DNA from: Acidimicrobiales bacterium AG-414-N20
GTDB lineage: Bacteria; Actinomycetota; Acidimicrobiia; Acidimicrobiales; MedAcidi-G1
Direction: 5' to 3'
NCBI GenBank assembly: GCA_003214465.1
Contig: QCLO01000006.1
Coordinates: forward strand, 1 to 64,000
DNA length: 64,000 nt
A model generated the notes under the pieces. The model was not told where the DNA came from, did not search any database, and was given only the letters and a program-made list of their open reading frames with translations. Of the stretch, positions 9,683 through 19,096 are shown in pieces (positions within the stretch are counted from its first letter, which is position 1; every line of letters begins with the position of its first letter). Position numbers and translations under genes: made by a program.

Positions 9683-10885
9683 ATGGGTTTAAGAAGTGAG
9701 ATTAATCGTGATGTAATTACAGCGATATCTGATGAGTTCAAAAAACCTAAAATTGGTCCTATCGAGATTTGGCCTCCGGTTGTTCTAGCTCCTATGGCAG
9801 GGGTTACTAATGCTCCGTTTCGAACGCTGTGTCGAAAATTTGGTGCTGGTTTATATGTGAGTGAGATGATCACTGCCCGAGGGTTGTTAGAGGGTCATTC
9901 TAAAACTGAGAGGTTAAGCGGTTTTGCTGAGGGTGAAACACCTAGAAGCATCCAGTTATATGGGACTGAACCGAAGAGTATTGCTGCTGCAACTGCCATG
10001 TTGGTTGGTGAAGGTCGAGTAGATCATATTGATATGAATTTTGGCTGTCCTATGCCCAAAGTGACGCGGCGTGGAGGTGGAGCTGCTCTTCCCTTGAAAC
10101 CTAAACTTTTTGAGGCGATTGTTTCTTCTGTGGTTAAGGCTGCTGGGTCTGTTCCTGTGACTGTAAAGTTCCGTAAAGGTACAGATGATGATCATCTGAC
10201 ATACTTTGAGGCTGGTCTTATAGCAGAATCTGTGGGGGCTTCAGCTTTAGCTTTGCATGCTAGAACAGCGGAACAGTTGTATTCGGGTGAAGCCGACTGG
10301 GATGCTATTGCGCGTTTGAAAGAAACTGTTTTATCTATTCCTGTATTTGGCAATGGCGACATTTGGGAGCCTTGGGATGCCTTGCGTATGATGCGCTCAA
10401 CTGGATGCGATGGGGTCGTAGTCGGTCGTGGTTGTCTGGGTAGGCCCTGGTTGTTCGGACAGTTAGCTTCGGTTTTTGGTTCAGATCCTTCTCTAGGGGG
10501 TTCAGACCCTGAACATCCTCCGCTATTGGGTGGGGTTGCTGAGACGATGATTGAGCATGCGCAAATGTTGGTTGATTGGACAGGTCCTCATGGGATTAGA
10601 GATTTTCGCAAACACACTTCCTGGTATTTGAAGGGGTACCAGACTGGACCTGCTGCGAGGCGTTCACTTCAGATGGTTGAAGATATGGACAATCTAAAAG
10701 AACTTTTGAACGATCTTCTATCGACTATTGGGGCTGACAGAGAATTTGACCCTTCTGCTTTGAGACTTCCTAGGAGCCATCGGAATGGACCTAAACCTGT
10801 GGTTTTACCTGCTGGCTGGCTCGATGATCCTTCTGATTTGACCCCTCTTCATATTGAAGCTGAGGCTCTTGTTTCAGGAGGTTAA
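9683..10885 (+). CDS. dusB: tRNA-dihydrouridine synthase (Dus family, DusB-like)
   Basis: The 400-residue FMN TIM-barrel enzyme reduces specific uridines in the D-loop of tRNA. Motifs are VVLAPMAGVTNAPFRTLCRKFGAG (FMN binding), MNFGCPMPKVTRRGGGAAL with the catalytic Cys, VTVKFRKGTDD, and VVVGRGCLGRPWLF (phosphate binding). It is longer than the typical 320-340 residues because of a C-terminal helical RNA-binding region. The start is ATG 9683; I see no strong Shine-Dalgarno. The Shine-Dalgarno of the following maf gene lies just before this gene's stop. Confidence 0.93.
   Translation: MGLRSEINRDVITAISDEFKKPKIGPIEIWPPVVLAPMAGVTNAPFRTLCRKFGAGLYVSEMITARGLLEGHSKTERLSGFAEGETPRSIQLYGTEPKSIAAATAMLVGEGRVDHIDMNFGCPMPKVTRRGGGAALPLKPKLFEAIVSSVVKAAGSVPVTVKFRKGTDDDHLTYFEAGLIAESVGASALALHARTAEQLYSGEADWDAIARLKETVLSIPVFGNGDIWEPWDALRMMRSTGCDGVVVGRGCLGRPWLFGQLASVFGSDPSLGGSDPEHPPLLGGVAETMIEHAQMLVDWTGPHGIRDFRKHTSWYLKGYQTGPAARRSLQMVEDMDNLKELLNDLLSTIGADREFDPSALRLPRSHRNGPKPVVLPAGWLDDPSDLTPLHIEAEALVSGG
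10876..10881 (+). promoter_or_regulatory. Shine-Dalgarno fixing the TTG start of maf
   Basis: AGGAGG lies 7 bases before the TTG at 10889, just ahead of the dusB stop codon. It is one of the strongest ribosome-binding sites in the window, and it supports a TTG start and coupling of maf to dusB. Confidence 0.75.
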
Positions 10886-10888
10886 AAG

Positions 10889-11473
10889 TTGAGTGAGGTA
10901 AAAGACCGTTTAGTTCTGGCTTCAGGATCTCCCCAAAGGTTTTCTCTGCTTGTTGAAGCAGGATTTGAGCCTGAAGTTCGCGTGCCTAAAGTAGATGAAT
11001 CAATTCTTGTTGGGGAGTCAGCTAATTCTTTGGTTGAACGTTTAGCGGTTAAAAAACTTGATGCTGTAATAAATGTTGGTGAATGTGGTGTTGCTGCAGA
11101 CACGGTGGTGTCGGTGAATGAAAAAATTTTTGGTAAACCTGGGACACCCGAAATAGCTTTAAAAATGCTACAAACCCTTTCAGGGGGAACTCATGATGTG
11201 ATAACCGGCGTTGCTTTAAGTGGACCTAAAGGTCGTCTATCTTTGATAGTTGCTACCCAAGTCAAATGGAGAGAACTCACAAAAGAAGAAATCGTTACTT
11301 ATATACAGACCGGTGAACCATTGGATAAAGCTGGTGGTTACGGGATCCAAGGCGGTGGCAAGAATTTTGTAGTTTCATTTGTAGGAAGTTTCGACAACAT
11401 TGTAGGACTTCCAATTAATGAAGTTATTTCGTGTTTAAGCGAATTGGGTTGTGACTGCTTGAAGAGTTTTTAA
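10889..11473 (+). CDS. maf: Maf-family nucleoside triphosphate pyrophosphatase
   Basis: This 194-residue house-cleaning pyrophosphatase hydrolyses non-canonical or modified NTPs (dTTP/UTP or m7GTP in characterised members). The N-terminal LASGSPQR is the Maf signature (usually LASxSPRR), followed by KVDE, the catalytic-Asp segment GVAADTVV, FGKP and the GGTHDVITGV stretch. DKAGGYGIQGGG is the C-terminal signature. It starts with TTG 10889 behind a strong Shine-Dalgarno. It is last in the + strand run and overlaps the convergent fetB-like gene by 4 bases. Confidence 0.93.
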   Translation: MSEVKDRLVLASGSPQRFSLLVEAGFEPEVRVPKVDESILVGESANSLVERLAVKKLDAVINVGECGVAADTVVSVNEKIFGKPGTPEIALKMLQTLSGGTHDVITGVALSGPKGRLSLIVATQVKWRELTKEEIVTYIQTGEPLDKAGGYGIQGGGKNFVVSFVGSFDNIVGLPINEVISCLSELGCDCLKSF

Positions 11474-12243
11474 AGTTCCGGTAGTTCGAGACGATGATCG
11501 GTAGTCAGAAACTTTTGAGCTCCAAATAGAACGACTATCAGACCTGTTATCGCTGCTGAACCAAGTATGAGGAAAAGTATTATTGCTTGCATCAACGCAG
11601 CTTCTAGGGGGTCTACTCCTGCGAGTATGAGCCCTGTGAGTATCCCTGGAAGAAACACAACTCCCACTGTTCTTGTTGTCTCAATCTGCGGTATCAAAGA
11701 CAGCTTGAGTGTTTCTGAGACAATTCTTTTAACAGCTTTATGACGTGTAAATCCAAGTGAAAGCATGGCTTCTATCTCAAGCTGAGAGTCGCGTATGGCG
11801 TCAACAAGTCGTGTGGCTGCAACCACGACAACTCTCAGTGAGTTGCCAACTATCATTCCTGCAATTGGAACTAATACACGAGATTCAAGAGGAAGAATTT
11901 GTAAAGAAAAAAGCACAGAGAGGCTGATTCCCAACCCAAGCAGATATCCAGATGCTGTCGTCCATACAAGACCTGGGAGGCGCTGTTCACGCCTGGAGGC
12001 AGAAATAGCTGCGAATGGAATCATTGCTGCAACCCATAACCATGCCCAAGCGATTGATGTTTCGTCTTTCAGAACTAGTGTCAAAGCCCAGCCGGCTATT
12101 ACTAGTTGACCTATAGACCTTCCAGTTGCAATCGTTAAGTCGCGTTCAAGTTTTAGTTTTAAAAAAAGTGATATTCCAACAGTGAGAATTACCATCGTTA
12201 AAGAAGCAACTAGGCCCCACCATCCAACTGTTACTTCTTGCAT
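11470..12243 (-). CDS. fetB: FetB/UPF0014-family ABC permease
   Basis: The polytopic membrane protein (257 residues from ATG 12243) matches the UPF0014/FetB family. It has several hydrophobic helices and the cytoplasmic coupling segment LEIEAMLSLGFTRHKAVKRI, followed by RTVGVVFLPGILTGLILAG. In E. coli, FetAB exports iron and protects against oxidative stress. An in-frame GTG at 12270 would add nine residues, but the ATG gives the usual length. The ATP-binding partner FetA is not adjacent on either side. The neighbouring iron genes make a metal-efflux role plausible, but that is inference. Confidence 0.85.
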   Translation of the reverse strand: MQEVTVGWWGLVASLTMVILTVGISLFLKLKLERDLTIATGRSIGQLVIAGWALTLVLKDETSIAWAWLWVAAMIPFAAISASRREQRLPGLVWTTASGYLLGLGISLSVLFSLQILPLESRVLVPIAGMIVGNSLRVVVVAATRLVDAIRDSQLEIEAMLSLGFTRHKAVKRIVSETLKLSLIPQIETTRTVGVVFLPGILTGLILAGVDPLEAALMQAIILFLILGSAAITGLIVVLFGAQKFLTTDHRLELPEL

Positions 12244-12285
12244 AAATAAAAGATACTGGATTTTATTCACATATTTTCAAGTGAG

Positions 12286-12331
12286 AAGCCGATGGTTGTT
12301 GTCCACCCAGCTGGAAAACAACCATCGGCTT
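12286..12331. repeat. Stem-loop A of a twin hairpin pair
   Basis: A perfect 15-bp inverted repeat (AAGCCGATGGTTGTT at 12286-12300 with its complement at 12317-12331) encloses a 16-base loop containing CACCCAGCTG (12304-12313). A CCA/TGG pair can form inside the loop. It lies between the stop of the FEA1-like gene and the start of the fetB-like gene. No T-run follows directly on either strand, so it is not a textbook terminator. Confidence 0.85.
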
Positions 12332-12347
12332 AAATCTCGATTTTTAG

Positions 12348-12390
12348 GCCGGTGGCCGCTCCTCACCCAGCTGAGTGTGCGGCCACCGGC
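12348..12390. repeat. Stem-loop B of a twin hairpin pair
   Basis: A perfect 12-bp inverted repeat (GCCGGTGGCCGC at 12348-12359, complement at 12379-12390) encloses a loop that again contains CACCCAGCTG (12364-12373), exactly 60 bases from the copy in stem-loop A. The arms align with A but differ by paired substitutions that keep the stem. It could be a 3' mRNA-stabilising element, a small-RNA module or a REP-like repeat. Confidence 0.85.
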
Positions 12391-12448
12391 AAAACCATCT
12401 ATCTCTCCATTTGGGGGAAACCGTACGAAAGGGATAGACAGTAAACCA

Positions 12449-13744
<1,296 letters not shown>

Positions 13745-13764
13745 TTTCCCTCGTTAACTTAAAC

Positions 13765-13793
13765 ATTATAGATCTGTTAGGGATACCTAACAA
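13765..13793 (-). promoter_or_regulatory. Sigma70-type promoter of the FEA1-like gene
   Basis: Read on the minus strand, TTGTTA (13793-13788) and a perfect TATAAT (13770-13765) are separated by exactly 17 bases, upstream of the ATG at 13744. A GAGGG ribosome-binding site lies close to that ATG. The spacer contains most of the DtxR-type operator, the usual arrangement for metal-dependent repression. Confidence 0.75.
13775..13792. promoter_or_regulatory. DtxR/IdeR-type operator 1
   Basis: TGTTAGGGATACCTAACA is a perfect 7-bp inverted repeat around a 4-base centre. It matches the core of DtxR/IdeR boxes (TTAGG...CCTAA). It lies inside the lipoprotein promoter and about 80 bases before the divergent ABC ATPase gene, so both may be repressed when iron is sufficient. 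Confidence 0.8.
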
Positions 13794-13870
13794 TAATTCT
13801 TAAGCTACATGATTTAAAACTAATAGCAACCCCTTCTGCTTTTAAATTTCTGGCATTATCCTTAAAACTT

Positions 13871-14908
13871 ATGAAAGTTAATTCAGAGTTCGGTGACGTC
13901 ATGGTTGAAGGAGTTTCTAAGACCTTTGACGGAGAAACTGTTTTAGCGAAAATTGACTTGAAAGTTGCTTCTTCTGAAATCCTCTCCCTTTTAGGTCCTA
14001 GCGGTTGCGGCAAGACGACTCTTTTACGAAGCATCGCTGGACTTGAAAATCCAGAAGAAGGGAAAATAACAATATGCGATCAAATCGTTCTCGATAATGA
14101 AGTATCTATAGCTCCGGAAAAAAGAAAAGTCGGAATGGTTTTTCAAGATGCGGCTCTATTTCCTCATATGACCGTTGAGCAAAATGTTGCTTACGGACTA
14201 AAAAAGAGTGACCCTAAAAAACAAAGAGTTTCTGAATTATTAGAAATCGTTGGCTTGCCTAATTTTGAAAAACGTCGCCCTGAAACACTTTCAGGCGGTC
14301 AGAAACAAAGAATTGCCCTGGCAAGAGCACTTGCCCCGCGGCCCTCTGTTCTTCTATTAGATGAACCTTTTTCAAATCTAGACAGTGCTCTAAGAATAGA
14401 GGTACGTGCAGAAGTCAACCGTTTAATAAGCGAATTAGGAGTCACTACGATTTTTGTCACACACGATCAAGATGAAGCTTTTTTACTTGGTGACAGGGTA
14501 GCCGTTATGAATAACGGCAAAATTCTCCAAGTTGATTCACCAAGTATTATTTATGAAAAACCCTCTAACAATTGGATTGCTTCTTTTGTGGGAGCAGTAA
14601 ACCTGATCACCTGTAAAGCTTCAGGACATAAAGCCGAAACCCCAATAGGTTTTTTGAAACTCGATCAGCATTATGAAGGAGATGTTGAACTAGTTCTTAG
14701 ACCTGAAAATCTAATGCTTACTAATGGTGACGATGCTGAAATAGAAATTATCGAATATTACGGTCATGATTCGCTCGTAACTGTAAAGCTAAATGATGGA
14801 ACTAAGTTAAAAGTACGCACTGCTCCTGCTACAGCTCACTTAAAAGGAGACCGTGTCGGCTTAGAACACAAAGATGTGGAAGTATCTGCTTTTGGAAAAA
14901 CCTCTTAG
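13871..14908 (+). CDS. fbpC: Ferric-iron type ABC transporter ATP-binding protein (FbpC-like)
   Basis: The 345-residue ABC ATPase has Walker A GPSGCGKT (42-49), Q-loop FQDAALFPH, signature LSGGQ (140-144), Walker B LLLDEP (161-166), the switch His in VTHDQDEA and a C-terminal TOBE-like beta domain with VLRPENLML. This architecture is that of the FbpC/AfuC/PotA group. It should energise the permease at 19080 with the binding protein at 18017, since these two have no other ATPase. Two genes of another theme separate it from them. Operator 1 lies upstream. The gene overlaps the next gene by 35 bases. Confidence 0.88.
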   Translation: MKVNSEFGDVMVEGVSKTFDGETVLAKIDLKVASSEILSLLGPSGCGKTTLLRSIAGLENPEEGKITICDQIVLDNEVSIAPEKRKVGMVFQDAALFPHMTVEQNVAYGLKKSDPKKQRVSELLEIVGLPNFEKRRPETLSGGQKQRIALARALAPRPSVLLLDEPFSNLDSALRIEVRAEVNRLISELGVTTIFVTHDQDEAFLLGDRVAVMNNGKILQVDSPSIIYEKPSNNWIASFVGAVNLITCKASGHKAETPIGFLKLDQHYEGDVELVLRPENLMLTNGDDAEIEIIEYYGHDSLVTVKLNDGTKLKVRTAPATAHLKGDRVGLEHKDVEVSAFGKTS

Positions 14909-16292
14909 TTCGGAAACCGAAATACTGATTGTTGGATCAGGACCTGCCGGTTTAATGTCCGCCTATGCCGCAGCCAGCAAGGGACACGATGTAACAGTAA
15001 TTGAGCGCCTAAACCACCCAGGTGGTATGGCAGCTAGTTTTGAAATAAACGGCATGAGGGTCGATTACGGCTCTCACCGCCTTCACCCTGCCACTTCTAA
15101 GCCATTGTTAGAAATACTAAAAAACATTTTAGGAGATGACCTTCAAACACGGAATCGAAACGGTCGAATACGAGTTGAAGAAAAGTGGGTAACCTTTCCC
15201 CTGAGTTTAACTAACTTAGTTAAATCCCTACCGCCTAAAAGCGTCTTTGCTCTTTTCAAAGACTCCCTTAGCTCACCTTTCGTACATCCGGCAGAAGAAA
15301 CTTTCGCAGAACACATAAAAGCTGGGCTTGGGCCGAAAGTCTTTGACTTAATTTACAAGCCATATGCAAAAAAATTATGGGGCATGCCTGCGGAAGAACT
15401 CCATTCTGACCTTGCACAAAAAAGAGTTTCTGCAAGTTCGCATATTGAAATTTTAAAAAAGCTAATTCACTCCACAATTAATAACGGACAAAAATTTTTC
15501 TATCCCCGAAATGGTTACGGACAAATCTGTGAACGATTAGCAGAAGAAGCTCAAAACAAAGGTGCAAAATTTTTATATGAAACAGAGATAGAGAAAATCG
15601 ACCTAACAGATAAAAATCGTGTAACCACCTCAACGTATAACCAAAAATTCGAATCGCAGAGAATATGGTCTACCGCTCCCTTTGGTGCATTAGTAAAAAT
15701 GATCTCTCCTTCCCCAGATCCGGAAATTATCAAATCATTAGAGCAACTCAGATACAGGGCTATGGTTCTTGTTTATTTGATTTGTGATCAAGAAAGACTT
15801 ACTGAGTTCGATGCTCACTATTTTCCGGAAACAGATACTCCCATAAGCAGAATCTCTGAACCTAAGAACTACAGGGACGGTCCTGATCCGAAGGATTTTA
15901 CGATTATTTGCTGTGAGGTTCCTTGCTGGGAAGGTGACCATATATGGCTAGCTAATGACGAAGATCTTGGAGAATTAATGCTCGAATCACTTGCAAAACA
16001 AGGACTTCCAAAAATTAATCTTTTAGGCACTGAAACTCGACGCTTGCCGAAGGTTTATCCAATTTATGATCTTGACTATAAAGAAAAATTCGAAAATCTT
16101 TTTGATTGGTCAACCAGTCAAAACCGAATGACGGTATTCGGCCGACAAGGACTTTTTGCGCCCGACAATCTTCATCATGCCTTATCAATGGGACACGCTG
16201 CAGCTAACGCACTCGAATCAGACGGTTCATTTGATCATAATTCTTGGGAGTCATCCCTAACAGAATTCCAAACACACGTTGTAGAAGATTGA
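14874..16292 (+). CDS. FAD-dependent oxidoreductase, protoporphyrinogen-oxidase/amine-oxidase-like
   Basis: The 472-residue protein starts with a Rossmann FAD motif (ILIVGSGPAGLMSAYAAASKG) and an IERLNHPGGMAAS continuation. DYGSHRLHP and KPYAKKLWGMPAEELHSDLAQKRV resemble the amine-oxidase/PPOX-like flavoproteins often found with glycosyltransferases, including UDP-galactopyranose mutase-like relatives. The late LFAPDNLHHALSMGHAAANAL is the C-terminal FAD segment. The ATG at 14874 gives a 35-base overlap with the ATPase gene; a TTG at 14892 is an alternative. Substrate is unknown. Haem-related or sugar/lipid oxidation are both possible. Convergent with the next gene, 5 bases apart. Confidence 0.75.
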   Translation: MWKYLLLEKPLSSETEILIVGSGPAGLMSAYAAASKGHDVTVIERLNHPGGMAASFEINGMRVDYGSHRLHPATSKPLLEILKNILGDDLQTRNRNGRIRVEEKWVTFPLSLTNLVKSLPPKSVFALFKDSLSSPFVHPAEETFAEHIKAGLGPKVFDLIYKPYAKKLWGMPAEELHSDLAQKRVSASSHIEILKKLIHSTINNGQKFFYPRNGYGQICERLAEEAQNKGAKFLYETEIEKIDLTDKNRVTTSTYNQKFESQRIWSTAPFGALVKMISPSPDPEIIKSLEQLRYRAMVLVYLICDQERLTEFDAHYFPETDTPISRISEPKNYRDGPDPKDFTIICCEVPCWEGDHIWLANDEDLGELMLESLAKQGLPKINLLGTETRRLPKVYPIYDLDYKEKFENLFDWSTSQNRMTVFGRQGLFAPDNLHHALSMGHAAANALESDGSFDHNSWESSLTEFQTHVVED

Positions 16293-16297
16293 TTATT

Positions 16298-17950
16298 TCA
16301 AGCGGTATTCAATTCTCTATATACCGCTGGGACAACTTTTCTTAAGTACCCGCCCAATTTTACAAAGCTGTCTCCTTTAGTTCTGAATTTGTAACTTATT
16401 GGAACTTCTTCGTATCTATAACCTTTGGCTAAAAGGTCAAGAGTTAAAACCTGAGCATAGTTAAAATCGTGAATTATCTCTGCGTTTGCTGCAGCCTCAT
16501 AAGAAAAGGCACGATATCCTGACTGCCCATCAGTTATCCTTCGCCTGGCAATAACTGATAATAAAATAGTAAGAACCTTATTACCAAAACGTCTGTGTGG
16601 TCGCATGTGTTTTATAGTGCCCAAAAATCTGCTTCCAACCACATAGTCCGCTTCGTTAGAAATTATGGGATTTACTAAATTTTCCAGTTCATCAGGGGGG
16701 TACTCTTCGTCAGCATCGCAAAAAGCTATAGCTGCAGCCCCAATTTCTACGCCATATTCAAGTCCCATACGAACTGCAGCACCCAACCCACCACAAGTGG
16801 GTAATGAAATCACCTTCGCTCCTGCTTCTTTTGATCTTTGCGCAGTCCTATCTGTGGAGCCATCATCTATTACTAATACTTGGACTTCTCTTCCTGAAAT
16901 GCTTTCAGGACATCTTTTTATACAAGCCTCCACTGTCTCTTCTTCATTCAGAGCTGGCATGAAGAAAAGAATTGGAGCGTGAGTTGAAATCTCAGGTGCT
17001 GAAATTGAATTCGTATGCTTGTGTTTCATAAGTCGGAACTTTCCTAATGCTCCTGGCTTTGGAAAAAACGTAAAAATTCCCCCAGCTAATAAAGAGTAAG
17101 CTGTCTTCAGTGCATGAGTAATAAGAGCAGCAGCTAATGCTACTCCTGGGTTGTATCCCAAAATTGCATATGCTGCTACTGAAGCTGCCTCGTAGGTTCC
17201 AAATCCGCTTGGGGCTACAGCCACAATTTGTGAAGCCACGGCTACTGCAGTTACAAAGAGTGCTTCAGAAGGTGTCAGCTCGATTCCTGACCATCGTGCA
17301 CATTGCCAAATTACTGCAGCTTCTGCAAACCATGCGAAGGTGGTCAAGAAAAAAACCAATGGTCCTGGCAAACTCATACTTAGCGGATTAATTCTTTGAA
17401 GTTTTCTCATCCATAATAAGCCAAAGGAGCAGATCCCTAAAGCAAGCCCGAGTGCAGCAAAACCCCAGTATCCAACTACTTCAACAAAGGCTCCTGGAGC
17501 TGCCAAGCAACCCAAACAAACTACGGTAACAATATCTGCAGACCTTAAAGTAACTGTCGAAGCTGTAGCTGTTTCAAAAGGTATCCGTGCACGCCTAACC
17601 ACACTTACGATTCTTAAGGGCTCTCCTAGTCTTAATGGAAGTAAGTGGTTTGCTCCTAAAGAAAGATTAATTGCTGCCAAAGAATGTCCGAAAGACAAAC
17701 CCGGCACTATTTTTTTCCAAGCAAAAGCTCTTAAAAAAAATGCAGAGGCAAAAGCAACTGCTACAAGAAAAACCAGAAATGGCTCGTTCATTGCAGCAGA
17801 CCAAGATCTACTGAGAGAATCCCGATCGACTCCATTTAAAACCCAAAAAAGAGCAATCAAGCAAACCAGAAGTGCTAATAAAAACCCAATGGGTTTCGAA
17901 AGTCTTCTGAAATTGAATAGAGAAATAAATTTTTTCACTTTGTTTACCAT
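16298..17950 (-). CDS. Fusion: LPG-synthase/AglD-type membrane domain plus GT2 glycosyltransferase
   Basis: The 550-residue protein has an N-terminal polytopic part of roughly 310 residues with the UPF0104/lysylphosphatidylglycerol-synthase-TM signature (LLPLRLGEPLRIVSVVRRA; PSGFGTYEAASVAAYAILG). After a basic linker comes a family-2 glycosyltransferase domain (ILFFMPALNEEETV, VLVIDDGSTDRTA, FCDADEEYPPDEL, VVGSRFLG, DGQSGYRAF), most like dolichol/polyprenyl-phosphate mannose synthases. It probably loads a sugar on a lipid carrier and may move it across the membrane. I chose ATG 17950; a TTG at 17962 lies inside the operator palindrome. The promoter must overlap operator 2. Confidence 0.85.
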   Translation of the reverse strand: MVNKVKKFISLFNFRRLSKPIGFLLALLVCLIALFWVLNGVDRDSLSRSWSAAMNEPFLVFLVAVAFASAFFLRAFAWKKIVPGLSFGHSLAAINLSLGANHLLPLRLGEPLRIVSVVRRARIPFETATASTVTLRSADIVTVVCLGCLAAPGAFVEVVGYWGFAALGLALGICSFGLLWMRKLQRINPLSMSLPGPLVFFLTTFAWFAEAAVIWQCARWSGIELTPSEALFVTAVAVASQIVAVAPSGFGTYEAASVAAYAILGYNPGVALAAALITHALKTAYSLLAGGIFTFFPKPGALGKFRLMKHKHTNSISAPEISTHAPILFFMPALNEEETVEACIKRCPESISGREVQVLVIDDGSTDRTAQRSKEAGAKVISLPTCGGLGAAVRMGLEYGVEIGAAAIAFCDADEEYPPDELENLVNPIISNEADYVVGSRFLGTIKHMRPHRRFGNKVLTILLSVIARRRITDGQSGYRAFSYEAAANAEIIHDFNYAQVLTLDLLAKGYRYEEVPISYKFRTKGDSFVKLGGYLRKVVPAVYRELNTA

Positions 17951-17960
17951 TATTAAATTC

Positions 17961-17990
17961 AAATTTTGTTAGGTATACCTTACAAATTTT
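17961..17990. promoter_or_regulatory. DtxR/IdeR-type operator 2 in an extended palindrome
   Basis: The core TGTTAGGTATACCTTACA (17967-17984) differs from operator 1 at two positions. It sits in a 30-base near-palindrome whose outer arms AAATTTTG and CAAATTTT also pair almost fully. It lies between the divergent flippase/GT2 gene (start 17950) and the ferric-binding protein gene (start 18017), close enough to block either promoter. Confidence 0.8.
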
Positions 17991-18016
17991 GAAAACCACT
18001 CGATACACTCAGCCTA

Positions 18017-19096
18017 ATGAAAACTAAACCTAAAATAATACTGTCATCTTTAATTTGTCTCGCATTCTTATGTGCAAGTTGCTCCAGTAGTAGCAATAAA
18101 CGTGAAGAGCTTTCTGAGAGAGCTGCTGAAATAGTCCAAGGCGATTGTGCCAACGATGCAGGTAAGGAAGTGACAATATATTCGGGACGAAGCGAATACC
18201 TAATTTCTCCTATTCTTGAAGCGTTTGCATGTGAAACTGGAATCGACGTAAGGGTACGTTGGGGTAATTCAACAGATCTGGCCATTCTTATTAATGAAGA
18301 AGGCAAATCAACTGAAGCTGATGTCTTCGTTTCTCGCTCCCCAGGACCCGTGGGCTTTCTTGAAGGCAAGAACCTTTTAGGTTCTATTGACCAAAGTGTT
18401 CTTTCTTTAGTCGAAGAGCAAAACCACGCTGCAAGTGGTTCATGGATAGGTTTCTCAGGTAGAAAACGTGTTCTTGTCTATAACGTTGATGAGGTAGCAC
18501 CTGACGAGCTGCCGAATTCTGTTTTTGAACTCACAGACCCTGTATACAAAAATCGGGTTGCAATACCAGGAACCAACGGATCTTTTGAAGACTGGTTTAC
18601 TGTATTCCGTGATCAGCACGGTAACGAAACCGCCACTAAATGGTTGAACGACATGGTTAATAATGGTGCAAAGTACTACCCAAATAACAGATCAATTGTT
18701 GAAGCAGCGGGCAGAGGTGAGGTCGATATGGGACTAGTCAATCACTATTACAACTATCAAGAAGCTGTAGCCTTAGGAAGTGAGCATAGGGCTGAAAACT
18801 ATGATTTTCCTTCTGACGACATTGGGTCACTTTTGATAATTACTGCTGCAACAATTCTTGAAACAGCTAAAGATAAAGATGCTTCAAATGAACTAATTTC
18901 TTATCTTCTAACTCCACAGGCTCAATCCTATTTCTCTAATAGAACCTTCGAATATCCACTAGCGAAAGGCTCAAAACCTAACCCTATTCTTCCAGTTCTG
19001 GAAGCTCTTGAGATTGGTTCGGTAGACTTTGATTCATTAGGCGGAGGCTTTGAAGAAACCGAGCGAATAGTTAGAGAAAGTGGAATTCTTAACTAG
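18017..19096 (+). CDS. Ferric-iron substrate-binding lipoprotein (FbpA/FutA family)
   Basis: The 359-residue protein is the extracytoplasmic binding component of an iron ABC importer. The signal peptide ends in the lipobox LCASC (Cys22), followed by a Ser/Asn linker. EVTIYSGRSEYLISPILEAF, RVRWGNSTDLAILI and ADVFVSRSPG are typical of the FutA/FbpA/IdiA group. NHYYNY holds the Tyr244-Tyr245 pair expected to coordinate Fe3+, and DDIGSLLIIT follows. Operator 2 is immediately upstream, so repression by iron is likely. The permease gene begins inside its 3' end (17-base overlap), so the two are co-translated. Confidence 0.92.
   Translation: MKTKPKIILSSLICLAFLCASCSSSSNKREELSERAAEIVQGDCANDAGKEVTIYSGRSEYLISPILEAFACETGIDVRVRWGNSTDLAILINEEGKSTEADVFVSRSPGPVGFLEGKNLLGSIDQSVLSLVEEQNHAASGSWIGFSGRKRVLVYNVDEVAPDELPNSVFELTDPVYKNRVAIPGTNGSFEDWFTVFRDQHGNETATKWLNDMVNNGAKYYPNNRSIVEAAGRGEVDMGLVNHYYNYQEAVALGSEHRAENYDFPSDDIGSLLIITAATILETAKDKDASNELISYLLTPQAQSYFSNRTFEYPLAKGSKPNPILPVLEALEIGSVDFDSLGGGFEETERIVRESGILN

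Noticed and set aside
12286-12390. Rho-independent terminators for the FEA1-like gene
   Set aside because: Stems are strong, but no T-run follows directly in the direction of transcription, and the conserved loop is not explained by termination.
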